DNA of 24,821 bases from Methylocystaceae bacterium (lineage in GTDB: Bacteria; Pseudomonadota; Alphaproteobacteria; Rhizobiales; Beijerinckiaceae). The notes below the pieces were generated by a model. It ran no database searches, was not told the origin of the DNA, and worked only from the letters and a program-made list of their open reading frames with translations. Both the position numbers and the translations under genes were made by a program. The stretch is from the NCBI GenBank assembly GCA_003152255.1, contig PLZT01000266.1, positions 22,185 to 47,005 on the forward strand, given 5' to 3'. Each line of letters opens with the position of its first letter. Positions within the stretch are counted from its first letter, which is position 1. Positions 17,320 through 24,821 of the stretch are shown here, piece by piece.

Positions 17320-17511
17320 ATGAACCAGCAAAGCCTTTCAAGCGCGAACCCGCTCGCCCTTTCCGCCGCCCGCGCGGAAGTTCTCAAGGCGGCTTTCGTC
17401 GCGCTGTTCCTGGGCGTCGGCCTCGTTTATCTCGTCGGTTTTTCCCATTCGGACACGGCGCATGACGCCGCCCACGACACGCGCCACTCCCTCTCCTTCC
17501 CCTGCCACTAA
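17320..17511 (+). CDS. cbtB: CbtB-type cobalt transporter subunit
   Basis: A 63-residue inner-membrane protein with one hydrophobic segment (about residues 23-42, AFVALFLGVGLVYLVGF) and a histidine-rich C-terminus (HSDTAHDAAHDTRHSLSFPCH in part: HDAAHDTRH then FPCH), the hallmark of CbtB. The histidines and the terminal cysteine probably bind cobalt. Two ATGs are present at 17314 and 17320; AAGGAG at 17308-17313 touches the first and is 6 bases from the second, so the second is chosen. It is the first gene after the riboswitch and is followed closely by cbtA, its usual partner. Confidence 0.9.
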   Translation: MNQQSLSSANPLALSAARAEVLKAAFVALFLGVGLVYLVGFSHSDTAHDAAHDTRHSLSFPCH

Positions 17512-17518
17512 GCCAAGG

Positions 17519-18199
17519 GTGATTTCGCGCGTCCTGGCGATCGGTCTGATCGCCGGGCTTGTCGCCGGGCTTGCGGTCGCGGCCCTGCAACAAGTCACCA
17601 CGACGCCGCTCATCCTCGCGGCGGAAGTCTATGAGTCGGCGCAACACTCTCATGCGGAGCCGGCCAGCGAAGGCTGGAAGCCGGCGGAGGGCGCGCAGCG
17701 CATAGCCGCGACCAGCGTCGCCGATGTCGCGACAGCCGCGGGCTATGCGTTGATCTTGCTCGCGCTGATGCTCGTCGCCGGCGACACGATAGAACCTCGC
17801 CGCGCGCTCGCCTGGGCGGCTTGCGCCTTCGCGGCGACTGGCCTCGCGACGGGGCTTGGCCTCGCGCCGCAATTGCCGGGCGCGGCGGAAACGGATTTGT
17901 TCGCGCGCCAGCTTTGGTGGGTCGGGACCGCCGCCGCCACCGGCGCGGGCCTTTTCGCGCTGCTGCGGCGCGATGAATTCGTCGCCAAGGTCTTGGGCGC
18001 GGCGCTGCTCGCCCTCCCGCATATTTTGGGCGCGCCGCGACCGGCGGCGCCGGAAAGCACGGCTCCGGCTGAACTCGCCGCGCAATTCGCCGCGTCGTCG
18101 CTGACGGTGCAGGCGATCACATGGGCGCTCGCCGGCGCGTTTGTCGGCGTTCTCTGGCGCGAGTGCCAGGCCCGCGACGCGCTAAAGGCAATGAAATGA
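17519..18199 (+). CDS. cbtA: CbtA-type cobalt transporter subunit
   Basis: Integral membrane protein of about 226 residues, with roughly five to six hydrophobic segments, predicted to form the cobalt uptake system with CbtB. The N-terminal ISRVLAIGLIAGLVAGL leading into LQQVTTTPLILAAEVYE is typical of the family. A histidine pair HSH and acidic residues follow in the first periplasmic loop. I chose the GTG at 17519 because the membrane segment and homology start there and it lies just after the cbtB stop; an ATG at 17462 would overlap cbtB by 50 bp and add a Pro/Thr-rich tail. The gene ends in a 4-bp ATGA overlap with cobW. Confidence 0.87.
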   Translation: MISRVLAIGLIAGLVAGLAVAALQQVTTTPLILAAEVYESAQHSHAEPASEGWKPAEGAQRIAATSVADVATAAGYALILLALMLVAGDTIEPRRALAWAACAFAATGLATGLGLAPQLPGAAETDLFARQLWWVGTAAATGAGLFALLRRDEFVAKVLGAALLALPHILGAPRPAAPESTAPAELAAQFAASSLTVQAITWALAGAFVGVLWRECQARDALKAMK

Positions 18200-19227
18200 C
18201 CTCAAAAATCCCCACCACCATCGTCACCGGCTTTCTCGGCGCCGGCAAAACCACGCTGATCCGCCATTTGCTGGAGACGACGCGGGACCGCCGCCTCGCG
18301 CTGGTGATCAATGAATTTGGCGATGTCGGGGTCGACGGCGAGATTTTGCGCGCCTGCGGCGTCGATAATTGCCCGGACGAAAATATCGTCGAACTGGCCA
18401 ATGGGTGTCTGTGCTGCACCGTCGCCGACGATTTCGCGCCGGCGATCGAGGCGTTGCTGGCGCATGAAAAGCGCCCCGACCACATCATCATCGAAACATC
18501 GGGGCTGGCCCTGCCGAAGCCGCTCGTCAAGGCGTTCGACTGGCCGGCGATCCGTTCGCGCCTCACCGTCGATGGCGTCGTCGCCGTCGTCGATGGACGA
18601 GCCGTGGCGGAAGGACGGTTCGCCGACGATCTCGACGCCATCGCGCGCGAGCGGGCGGAAGACCCGACCATCGACCACGACAATCCGCTCGAAGAGGTCT
18701 TCGAGGACCAACTCGCCTGCGCCGATCTCGTGATCCTCAACAAGACCGATCTGCTGAGCGAAGAGGAGGAAGCGGGCGTGCTGGCGACGCTGCGCGCCGG
18801 CGCGCCGCGCGCCACGAAGATTCTTCGCGCGCGACAGGGCGCCGTCGACGCGCGCGTATTGCTCGGCCTCGCCGCCGCCGCCGAGGACGATCTCGCCAAT
18901 CGCCCGTCGCATCACGATGGGCTGGAAAATCACGATCACCACGATTTCGACAGTTTCGTCATCGAGATCGCGGCCGCGGCGGACCCCGCGGCGCTTGTCG
19001 CGAGGCTCGCGGAAGTCGCTCTCGCGCACGACGTGTTGCGCATAAAGGGCTTTGTCGAAATTTCCGGCAAGCCGATGCGCCTGCTGGTGCAGGGCGTCGG
19101 CGCGCGCTTCCAGCATCACTTCGACCGCGCCTGGAGACCGGATGAGGCGCGCGCGAGCCGTCTCGTGGTGATCGGCCAAAAGGGCCTCGACCGGGCGCGC
19201 GTCGCCCGGCAACTCGCGTCGTCGTAA
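18196..19227 (+). CDS. cobW: CobW-type GTP-dependent metallochaperone
   Basis: A 343-residue G3E-family GTPase thought to deliver cobalt for corrin-ring insertion. The Walker A is GFLGAGKTT at residues 12-20, the metal-binding CxCC motif is at C71-L-C73-C74 (NGCLCCTV), and the guanine-specificity NKTD occurs in VILNKTDLL. A histidine-rich loop (H239, H240, H246, H248, H249) precedes the C-terminal CobW_C domain, which contains VLRIKGFVEISGKP. The ATG at 18196 overlaps the cbtA stop, and homology starts at that residue. cobN begins 4 bp after its stop, consistent with chaperone and chelatase being made together. Confidence 0.95.
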   Translation: MTSKIPTTIVTGFLGAGKTTLIRHLLETTRDRRLALVINEFGDVGVDGEILRACGVDNCPDENIVELANGCLCCTVADDFAPAIEALLAHEKRPDHIIIETSGLALPKPLVKAFDWPAIRSRLTVDGVVAVVDGRAVAEGRFADDLDAIARERAEDPTIDHDNPLEEVFEDQLACADLVILNKTDLLSEEEEAGVLATLRAGAPRATKILRARQGAVDARVLLGLAAAAEDDLANRPSHHDGLENHDHHDFDSFVIEIAAAADPAALVARLAEVALAHDVLRIKGFVEISGKPMRLLVQGVGARFQHHFDRAWRPDEARASRLVVIGQKGLDRARVARQLASS

Positions 19228-19231
19228 CGCC

Positions 19232-22200
19232 ATGCATCTCCTCGCCCGCGATCTTCACGGACTCGACGACGCGGGTGCGGCGATCGATCTCGAACAGACG
19301 CCGGCGGAAATCGTCTTTCTGTCCTTCTCGGACTCCGAGCTTGGCCTGCTGGCGCGCATTCACGACGAGGACGCGGCCTCGCGTCCCAGCCTGCGCTGCG
19401 CTTCGCTCGCGCAACTGAAACACCCCTTCTCCGTCGATCTTTATCTCGACAAGGTGGCGCGCCATGCGCGTCTTGTCATGGTCAGGCTGCTTGGCGGCAA
19501 GGAATACTGGTCTTACGGCGTCGAACAACTCGCGGCCCTGTCGCGCGCGCAAGGTTTTGCGCTCGCGATCGTTCCGGGCGACGGCTTGGACGATCCGCGT
19601 TTGCGCGAGGCCTCGACGCTGGCGCCGCGAGATTGCGCGCGCATATGGTCCTTCTTCCAGGACGGCGGCGCGGGGAACATGCGCGCCCTGCTCGGCTTCG
19701 CCGCCAGCCTTGTCGGCATGCCCGCCCCCTGGCGCGAAAGCGCGCGCGTCGAAAGCGCCGGCTATTGCGACGCGGCGCGACGGACGGCCGGCGCCGACGC
19801 CAGGCGCGCGCTGCTGGTTTTCTACCGCTCCCTCTTTCTTTCGGACGATCACGCGCCAATCGTCGCGCTCGCCGACGCGCTTTCCGCGCGAGGCGTGGCG
19901 GTGGAGGCGGTATTCGTCGCCAGCCTGAAGGATGGGGCGAGCGAGGCGTTTCTGCGCGAGGCGATCGGCGCGTTTCAACCCGACGTTATCGTGAACACGA
20001 CCGCTTTTTCCGCGCGCGGCGCTAATGGCGCGGTGCTCGATCTCGCCGACGCGCCGGTGTTGCAGGCGGCGCTCGCCACCTCGTCGCGCGAGGCCTGGGC
20101 GGCCTCGAAGCGCGGCGCCAATGGCGCCGATCTCGCGATGAACATTGTGCTGCCCGAGATCGACGGCCGCATCTTCACCCGCGCGATTTCATTCAAGGCG
20201 CCGCCGGGCGCGCTTCTCGCCAGTCAATTCGCGCAAACGCGCCATGAGCCGGAACAACAGCGCATCGCTTTCGTCGCGAAGCTCGCCGCCAATTGGGCCG
20301 GATTGCGCCGCAAGGCGAACCGAGAAAAAAGCCTCGCGCTGATTTTATCGGACTACCCCGCGCGGCGCGGGCGCGGCGGCTACGCCATTGGGCTCGACAC
20401 GCAAGCGAGCGTGGAGGCGATTGTCGAGGCGTTGAGGTCAGCGGATTACGATGTCGGCGAATCAAAGCCGCCGCGCGATCTGATGCGCGCGCTGGAGGAC
20501 AGTCGCCACCATGCGCGGTTGTCGCTGGAAGAATATCGCCGCCTATTCGACGGATTGCCGCGGGAATTCGCGAACGCCGTGCGAAGCGCTTGGGGCGAGC
20601 CGGAGCAAGACTTAGGCTGTCGCGACGGCGCCTTTCATTTTTCGTGCTTCGAGTCGGGCAAGCTCGTCATAGCGCTGCAGCCGGATCGCGGCGCCAGAGC
20701 GGCGCGGCGCGAGACCTATCACGACGCCGACGCGCCGCCGCGTCATGGCTACGTCGCCTTTTATCTGTGGCTGCGCCATCGGCGCGCCATCGACGCGCTG
20801 ATTCATCTGGGCACGCATGGCACGCTCGAATGGCTGCCGGGAAAATCGGCGATGCTCGACGAGGACTGCGCGCCCGAGGCGGTGCTCGGCCCGACGCCGC
20901 TGATCTATCCCTTCATCGTCAACGACCCCGGCGAGGCGGCGCAGGCCAAGCGACGCGCCTGCGCGGTCACCATCGGCCATCTGACGCCGCCGTTGGAGCA
21001 AGCCCAGCTTTACGACGACGCCGCGCGCATCGAACAAATGCTCGACGAATACGCCAATGCGGCGACGCTCGATCCGCGCCGGGCGAAGCTCATCGCGGGC
21101 GCCATCATGGACGAGGCCGAACGCACCGGCCTTGGCGCGGAATGCGGCGTGACGCGCGGCGCCGACGCCGCCGACGCGCTGACGAAGCTCGACGCATGGC
21201 TGTGCGACATGAAGGAAATGCGCATCGGTGACGGGCTACATGTGTTTGGCCGCGCGTTGGACGGCGACGTCATGCGCGACGCTTGCGCCAAGGCGGAGAT
21301 GTCGGCGCTGTTGCGCGCCCTTGAGGGCCGCTTCATCGAGCCCGGTCCCGCCGGCGCGCCCTCGCGCGGACGCGTCGACGTGCTGCCGACCGGGCGCAAT
21401 CTTTTTTGCATCGATCCGCGTCATGTTCCAACGCGCGTCGCCTATGACATCGGCCGCCGCGCCGCTCATGAGGTGATGACGCGCCACGCGCAGGAGCACG
21501 GCGATTGGCCGCGCGCGATCATGCTGGATCTTTGGGGCAGCGCGACGATCCGCACCGGCGGCGAGGATTTCGCGCAAGCGCTCGCGCTGCTGGGCGTCAT
21601 CCCCCTGTGGGACAACGCCACCGCGCGGGTGATCGGTTTCGAGATCGAGCCGATGGCCAAGCGCGAGTTTCCGCGCGTCGATGTCACACTGCACATCTCC
21701 GGGCTTTTTCGCGATATGTTTCCGGGTCTGATCGCGCTGTTTCACGACGCCGCGGGCGCGGTCGCGGCGCTGGACGAAGAGGCGGACGCCAATCCGTTGA
21801 CGCAATTTCGTGACGGCCCGCTCGACCGAATTTTCGGCGCCGCGCCGGGCGCCTACGGACTTGGCCTTGGCGAAAAGATTTCGCGCGGCTCCTGGACGAC
21901 GCGAGAGGATTTGGGCGCGGCGTTTCTCGACGCGGGCGGCCACGCCTATGACCGCGCCGGCGAAGGCGCGCCCGCGCGCGAAAATTTCGCGGCGCGCGTC
22001 GCCGGCGCCGACGCGCTGGTGCATGCGCAGGACATGGCGGAGGTCGATGTGCTCGCGGGCCCCGCCTTCGCGGAATTCGAAGGGGGCTTCGCCGCCGCCA
22101 ATCGCGCGCTTGGCGGCGCGGCGTCGCTGGTGCATCTCGACGCGACGCGGCCCGAGAGTTTACGCGCCCGCTCTTTGCATGAAGAAATCGCGCGCGTCTT

Positions 22201-22522
22201 GCGCGCCCGTGTCGCCAATCCACGATGGCTCGAAGGTCAGATGCGTCACGGCCATCGCGGCGCGGGCGAGATCGCCGAGGCGATCGACAATCTATTCGCC
22301 TTCGCCGCGCTCGGGGACTTCGTGAGCGACGCGCAATTCGATCTCGCCTTCGCCGCGACGATTGGCGACGAAAGCGTGCGGGAGTTTATCCGAGCCGAAA
22401 ATCCACGCGCCTATGAAGCCATCGCGCGGGCTTTCAACGAGGCGCTGGCGCGTGGTCTGTGGCGCAGCCGGCGCAACAGCGTGCATGCTTTAAGCGAGGT
22501 CGTCGATGCAAGGCGCGCCTGA
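19232..22522 (+). CDS. cobN: Cobaltochelatase large subunit CobN
   Basis: Catalytic subunit of the ATP-dependent aerobic cobaltochelatase (CobNST) that inserts cobalt into hydrogenobyrinic acid a,c-diamide. The conserved LGTHGTLEWLPGK is near residues 530-542, followed by GPTPLIYPFIVNDPGE, and in the second half DLWGSATIRTGGEDFAQALALLG and ISGLFRDMFP in the same order as in other CobN and ChlH/BchH proteins. It has 1096 residues, shorter than the roughly 1250-1275 of Pseudomonas denitrificans-type CobN; the difference seems spread over the N-terminal and central parts, and the core motifs are intact. CobS and CobT are not in the window. It overlaps cobG by 17 bp. Confidence 0.95.
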   Translation: MHLLARDLHGLDDAGAAIDLEQTPAEIVFLSFSDSELGLLARIHDEDAASRPSLRCASLAQLKHPFSVDLYLDKVARHARLVMVRLLGGKEYWSYGVEQLAALSRAQGFALAIVPGDGLDDPRLREASTLAPRDCARIWSFFQDGGAGNMRALLGFAASLVGMPAPWRESARVESAGYCDAARRTAGADARRALLVFYRSLFLSDDHAPIVALADALSARGVAVEAVFVASLKDGASEAFLREAIGAFQPDVIVNTTAFSARGANGAVLDLADAPVLQAALATSSREAWAASKRGANGADLAMNIVLPEIDGRIFTRAISFKAPPGALLASQFAQTRHEPEQQRIAFVAKLAANWAGLRRKANREKSLALILSDYPARRGRGGYAIGLDTQASVEAIVEALRSADYDVGESKPPRDLMRALEDSRHHARLSLEEYRRLFDGLPREFANAVRSAWGEPEQDLGCRDGAFHFSCFESGKLVIALQPDRGARAARRETYHDADAPPRHGYVAFYLWLRHRRAIDALIHLGTHGTLEWLPGKSAMLDEDCAPEAVLGPTPLIYPFIVNDPGEAAQAKRRACAVTIGHLTPPLEQAQLYDDAARIEQMLDEYANAATLDPRRAKLIAGAIMDEAERTGLGAECGVTRGADAADALTKLDAWLCDMKEMRIGDGLHVFGRALDGDVMRDACAKAEMSALLRALEGRFIEPGPAGAPSRGRVDVLPTGRNLFCIDPRHVPTRVAYDIGRRAAHEVMTRHAQEHGDWPRAIMLDLWGSATIRTGGEDFAQALALLGVIPLWDNATARVIGFEIEPMAKREFPRVDVTLHISGLFRDMFPGLIALFHDAAGAVAALDEEADANPLTQFRDGPLDRIFGAAPGAYGLGLGEKISRGSWTTREDLGAAFLDAGGHAYDRAGEGAPARENFAARVAGADALVHAQDMAEVDVLAGPAFAEFEGGFAAANRALGGAASLVHLDATRPESLRARSLHEEIARVLRARVANPRWLEGQMRHGHRGAGEIAEAIDNLFAFAALGDFVSDAQFDLAFAATIGDESVREFIRAENPRAYEAIARAFNEALARGLWRSRRNSVHALSEVVDARRA

Positions 22523-23786
22523 AATTAAGGGATGGTGTCCCGGCGCGTTGACGCCGATGGAAAGCGGCGACGGCCTATTGCTGCGCGCCAAAATCGTCGG
22601 CTCGAAACTGAGCTTGACGCAAGCGAGCGAAATCGCCGCGATCGCGCTTCATTGCGGCAATGGCCGGATCGATCTCTCGCAGCGCGCGCAACTGCAAATA
22701 CGCGGCGTCAGCGACACAACGCTCGCCGAGGCGCAAGCGCGCCTCAAATCAATCGGGCTGCTCGCGCTGGACGCGGCGACAGAAAGCCGCCTCAACATCG
22801 TCGCCTCTCCGCTGGCGGGCTCCACTTCTTTCGACGCCAATGAAATCGCGGCGGGGCTCGCGCGAGCCATCGCCGAAGATCAAGCCTTGAAATCTCTGCC
22901 GGGCAAATTCCTGTTTCTCGTCGACGACGGCTCGGCGCCCGGCCTTCGAGATATCGGCTCGGATATTCGGCTCGAGGCGCGAGGCGCGCAATTCGCTGTG
23001 GTCCTCGACGGCGCGCGCGACCAAGCCGTCATCGCGTCGCCGGCGGCGGCGATCGACGCCGCGGTCGCCCTGGCGCGCGCCTTCACCCGATTGCGCGCGG
23101 GGCGGGCGTTCGAATTGCGTCGGATGCGCGCCTTGGTCGAGGCGATGGGCGCGGAGCCCCTGCCGCGAGCCTCGGGACTAACGTCCGAACCATACAGCTC
23201 GACCTGTCGCCAAGGCGCGCTGTCCGATTTGCTTGGCGCGCGAGAGATCGGCGAAAATGTCTTCGCCGGCTTCGCCGCGCCATTCGGACGATTTCTCGCG
23301 CAAGACTTCGCTGAACTCGCGGACGCCGCCTCGGAAGTAGGCGCGAAGGAGTTGCGGCTGACGCCATGGCGCGCGATTTTGGCGCCGACGCGGTCGCTCG
23401 AACAGACCGCGCGCATTGCCGCGGCGGCGCGGGCGCTCGGGTTCATCGTCGACGCCGGCGACGCCCGTCTCGCCATCGCCGCCTGTCCCGGCGCGCCGGA
23501 ATGTTCGCAGGCAAAGGGGCCGACGCGCGTTGGCCTCGACGCCATCGCCGATGTCGCCAGAGCGCTATCGCGCGGTGGAATCGGCACGCACGTGTCGGGC
23601 TGCGCCAAGGGCTGCGCCAAGCCTTCGGCGACGCCGCTGACGCTCGTCGCCAATGGCGGCCTTTTCGATCTCATCTATAACGGCGCGGCGAGCGACGCGC
23701 CGGCCGCGACGGGTTTGACGCTCGCGGAAATCGCCGATGTCGTCGCGCGGAATGGATTGACGGAGGCGTCATGTCCGGGAGGATAG
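22506..23786 (+). CDS. cobG: Precorrin-3B synthase CobG
   Basis: Oxygen-dependent monooxygenase of the aerobic pathway that converts precorrin-3A to precorrin-3B. It belongs to the sulfite/nitrite reductase-like family and has 426 residues, with the ferredoxin-like half-domain RAQLQIRGV near residues 59-67. The [4Fe-4S]/haem-type cysteine motifs are C327-x5-C333 (ACPGAPEC) and C366-x3-C370 (SGCAKGC). The start ATG lies inside the end of cobN (17-bp overlap), so translation is probably coupled. Presence of CobG means this organism makes B12 by the oxygen-requiring route. Confidence 0.93.
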   Translation: MQGAPEIKGWCPGALTPMESGDGLLLRAKIVGSKLSLTQASEIAAIALHCGNGRIDLSQRAQLQIRGVSDTTLAEAQARLKSIGLLALDAATESRLNIVASPLAGSTSFDANEIAAGLARAIAEDQALKSLPGKFLFLVDDGSAPGLRDIGSDIRLEARGAQFAVVLDGARDQAVIASPAAAIDAAVALARAFTRLRAGRAFELRRMRALVEAMGAEPLPRASGLTSEPYSSTCRQGALSDLLGAREIGENVFAGFAAPFGRFLAQDFAELADAASEVGAKELRLTPWRAILAPTRSLEQTARIAAAARALGFIVDAGDARLAIAACPGAPECSQAKGPTRVGLDAIADVARALSRGGIGTHVSGCAKGCAKPSATPLTLVANGGLFDLIYNGAASDAPAATGLTLAEIADVVARNGLTEASCPGG

Positions 23787-24403
23787 ACTATATTCGCGAC
23801 GGCGCCGCGATCTACGCGCGCTCCTTCGCGACCATTCGCGCCGAGGCGCGGCTTTCGCGCTTTTCGGCGGCGGAGGAGCGCGTCGCCGTGCGCATCATCC
23901 ACGCCTGCGGCATGGTCGAAATCGCCGACGACATCGTCTTCTCGCCCGGCGCCGCCGAGGCGGCGAGCATGGCGCTGCGCGCCGGCGCGCCAATCCTGTG
24001 CGACGCCAACATGGTCGCGCATGGCGTCACGCGCGCGCGCCTGCCCGCGAACAATGAGGTGATCTGCATGCTCGCCGACCCGCGCGTCGCCGGTCTCGCC
24101 AGGGAAGCCGGCAATACGCGCAGCGCCGCCGCACTGGAGCTTTGGGGCGATCGGCTGGAGGGCGCCGTCGTGGCCATAGGCAATGCGCCGACGGCGCTGT
24201 TTCGACTGCTCGAAATGCTCGACGCCGGCGCGCCAACGCCCGCCGCGGTGATCGGCATGCCCGTCGGTTTTGTCGGCGCGGCGGAATCCAAGGAACTGCT
24301 GCGCGCCGATAAACGCGTTCCCTTTATCGTGGTCACCGGAAGAAAAGGCGGCAGCGCCATGGCGGCGGCGGCGATCAACGCGCTGGCGAGCGAAAAGGAA
24401 TGA
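23771..24403 (+). CDS. cobH: Precorrin-8X methylmutase CobH
   Basis: Moves the C-11 methyl group of precorrin-8X to C-12, giving hydrogenobyrinic acid. It is a normal 210-residue protein. The catalytic histidine is H44 in RIIHACGMVEIADD, and the substrate-binding stretches LCDANMVAHGVTR, AIGNAPTALF and GMPVGFVGAAESKE are present. It overlaps cobG by 16 bp upstream and cobI by 4 bp (ATGA) downstream, so it lies inside the riboswitch-controlled operon. Confidence 0.96.
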   Translation: MSGRIDYIRDGAAIYARSFATIRAEARLSRFSAAEERVAVRIIHACGMVEIADDIVFSPGAAEAASMALRAGAPILCDANMVAHGVTRARLPANNEVICMLADPRVAGLAREAGNTRSAAALELWGDRLEGAVVAIGNAPTALFRLLEMLDAGAPTPAAVIGMPVGFVGAAESKELLRADKRVPFIVVTGRKGGSAMAAAAINALASEKE

Positions 24404-24821
24404 ACGCGACGCCAAGCAACGCGGGCGCGCTATATGGCGTCGGGCTTGGGCCCGGCGATCCCGAGCTCGTCACGGTGAAGGCCGCGCGCATTATCGGCGA
24501 TGCGCCGGTCGTCGCCTATTTCGCCAAACGCGGACGCGAAAGCCATGCGCGAAAAATCGCGCGGGTTTATTTTCGCCCCGGCTGCGAGGAGCTGTTGCTG
24601 TCTTATCCGATGACGACCGAACGGCCTTTCGATCAGCCCGAATATATCGCGGCGCTGGCGGCGTTTTACGAGGAGAGCGCGGAGCGACTCGCGGTGATTC
24701 TCTCGCAAGGACGCGACGTAGCCTTGCTGTGCGAGGGCGATCCGCTGTTTTACGGCTCCTTCATGCATATCTTCGTGCGGCTGAAGACGCGCTTTCGCAC
24801 CGAGATTTGCCCGGGCGTCTC
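24400..24821 (+). CDS. cobI: Precorrin-2 C20-methyltransferase CobI (partial, runs off right edge)
   Basis: AdoMet-dependent methyltransferase that methylates precorrin-2 at C-20 to precorrin-3A, the step before CobG. The first 140 residues are present, of an expected 240-250. The N-terminal GVGLGPGDPELVTVKAARI, the LCEGDPLFYGSF motif near residues 113-124 and the final CPGVS before the edge are typical of the tetrapyrrole methylase family, and MTTERPFDQPEY fits CobI. The ATG overlaps the cobH stop. The rest of the operon (probably cobJ and others) lies outside the window. Confidence 0.94.
   Translation, partial: MNATPSNAGALYGVGLGPGDPELVTVKAARIIGDAPVVAYFAKRGRESHARKIARVYFRPGCEELLLSYPMTTERPFDQPEYIAALAAFYEESAERLAVILSQGRDVALLCEGDPLFYGSFMHIFVRLKTRFRTEICPGV

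Noticed and set aside
20293..21231. 312-codon open frame within cobN in another frame
   Set aside because: Very Arg/Ala-rich shadow of cobN, whose own frame contains all family motifs.
1..24821. CRISPR arrays, tRNA or rRNA genes, insertion-sequence transposases
   Set aside because: None was seen on reading both strands; no regularly spaced repeats, no tRNA-like cloverleaf and no transposase or integrase motifs were recognised.

Overview
The window looks like chromosomal DNA of a high-GC alphaproteobacterium, most likely in the order Rhizobiales. Supporting signs are a CcrM-type GANTC methyltransferase, the aerobic (CobG/CobN) cobalamin pathway with a CbtAB cobalt transporter, a SpoVK-free set of housekeeping genes typical of that group, and an alphaproteobacterial LexA-type GAAC-N7-GAAC site. 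A methanotroph of the Methylocystis/Methylosinus type would fit, but that is a guess from general resemblance only.

Layout. Positions 1-1100 hold the start of an MlaE-family lipid-transport permease (minus strand, running off the left edge). It diverges from a dipeptide epimerase (1379-2362, plus). A minus-strand housekeeping block follows: rhodanese, CcrM methyltransferase, RNase HII and a PA0069-family radical SAM protein (2370-6002). A divergent intergenic region with a candidate LexA box leads into a large single-chain restriction-modification gene (6322-9511, plus) that carries one frameshift, and a small overlapping hypothetical gene. Then come pdxA and rsmA, overlapping by 4 bp (9892-11768), facing cobO (minus).

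Positions 12408-16910 are an accessory-looking patch on the minus strand: a GNAT acetyltransferase gene with a 3' frameshift, a Tat-lipoprotein L,D-transpeptidase paralog lacking the usual catalytic-motif histidine, a decayed second copy of the same GNAT gene, and an 819-821-residue helical-repeat protein ending in a PD-(D/E)XK nuclease domain. The last is the best candidate here for an uncharacterised, possibly defence-related, gene.

From 17068 to the right edge is a B12-controlled operon on the plus strand: a sigma70-like promoter, a clear cobalamin riboswitch, then cbtB-cbtA-cobW-cobN-cobG-cobH-cobI with overlaps or gaps of only a few bases. Together these genes import cobalt, handle and insert it, and carry out early and middle steps of aerobic corrin-ring synthesis. 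cobO (adenosylation) lies separately about 5 kb away and has no visible riboswitch.
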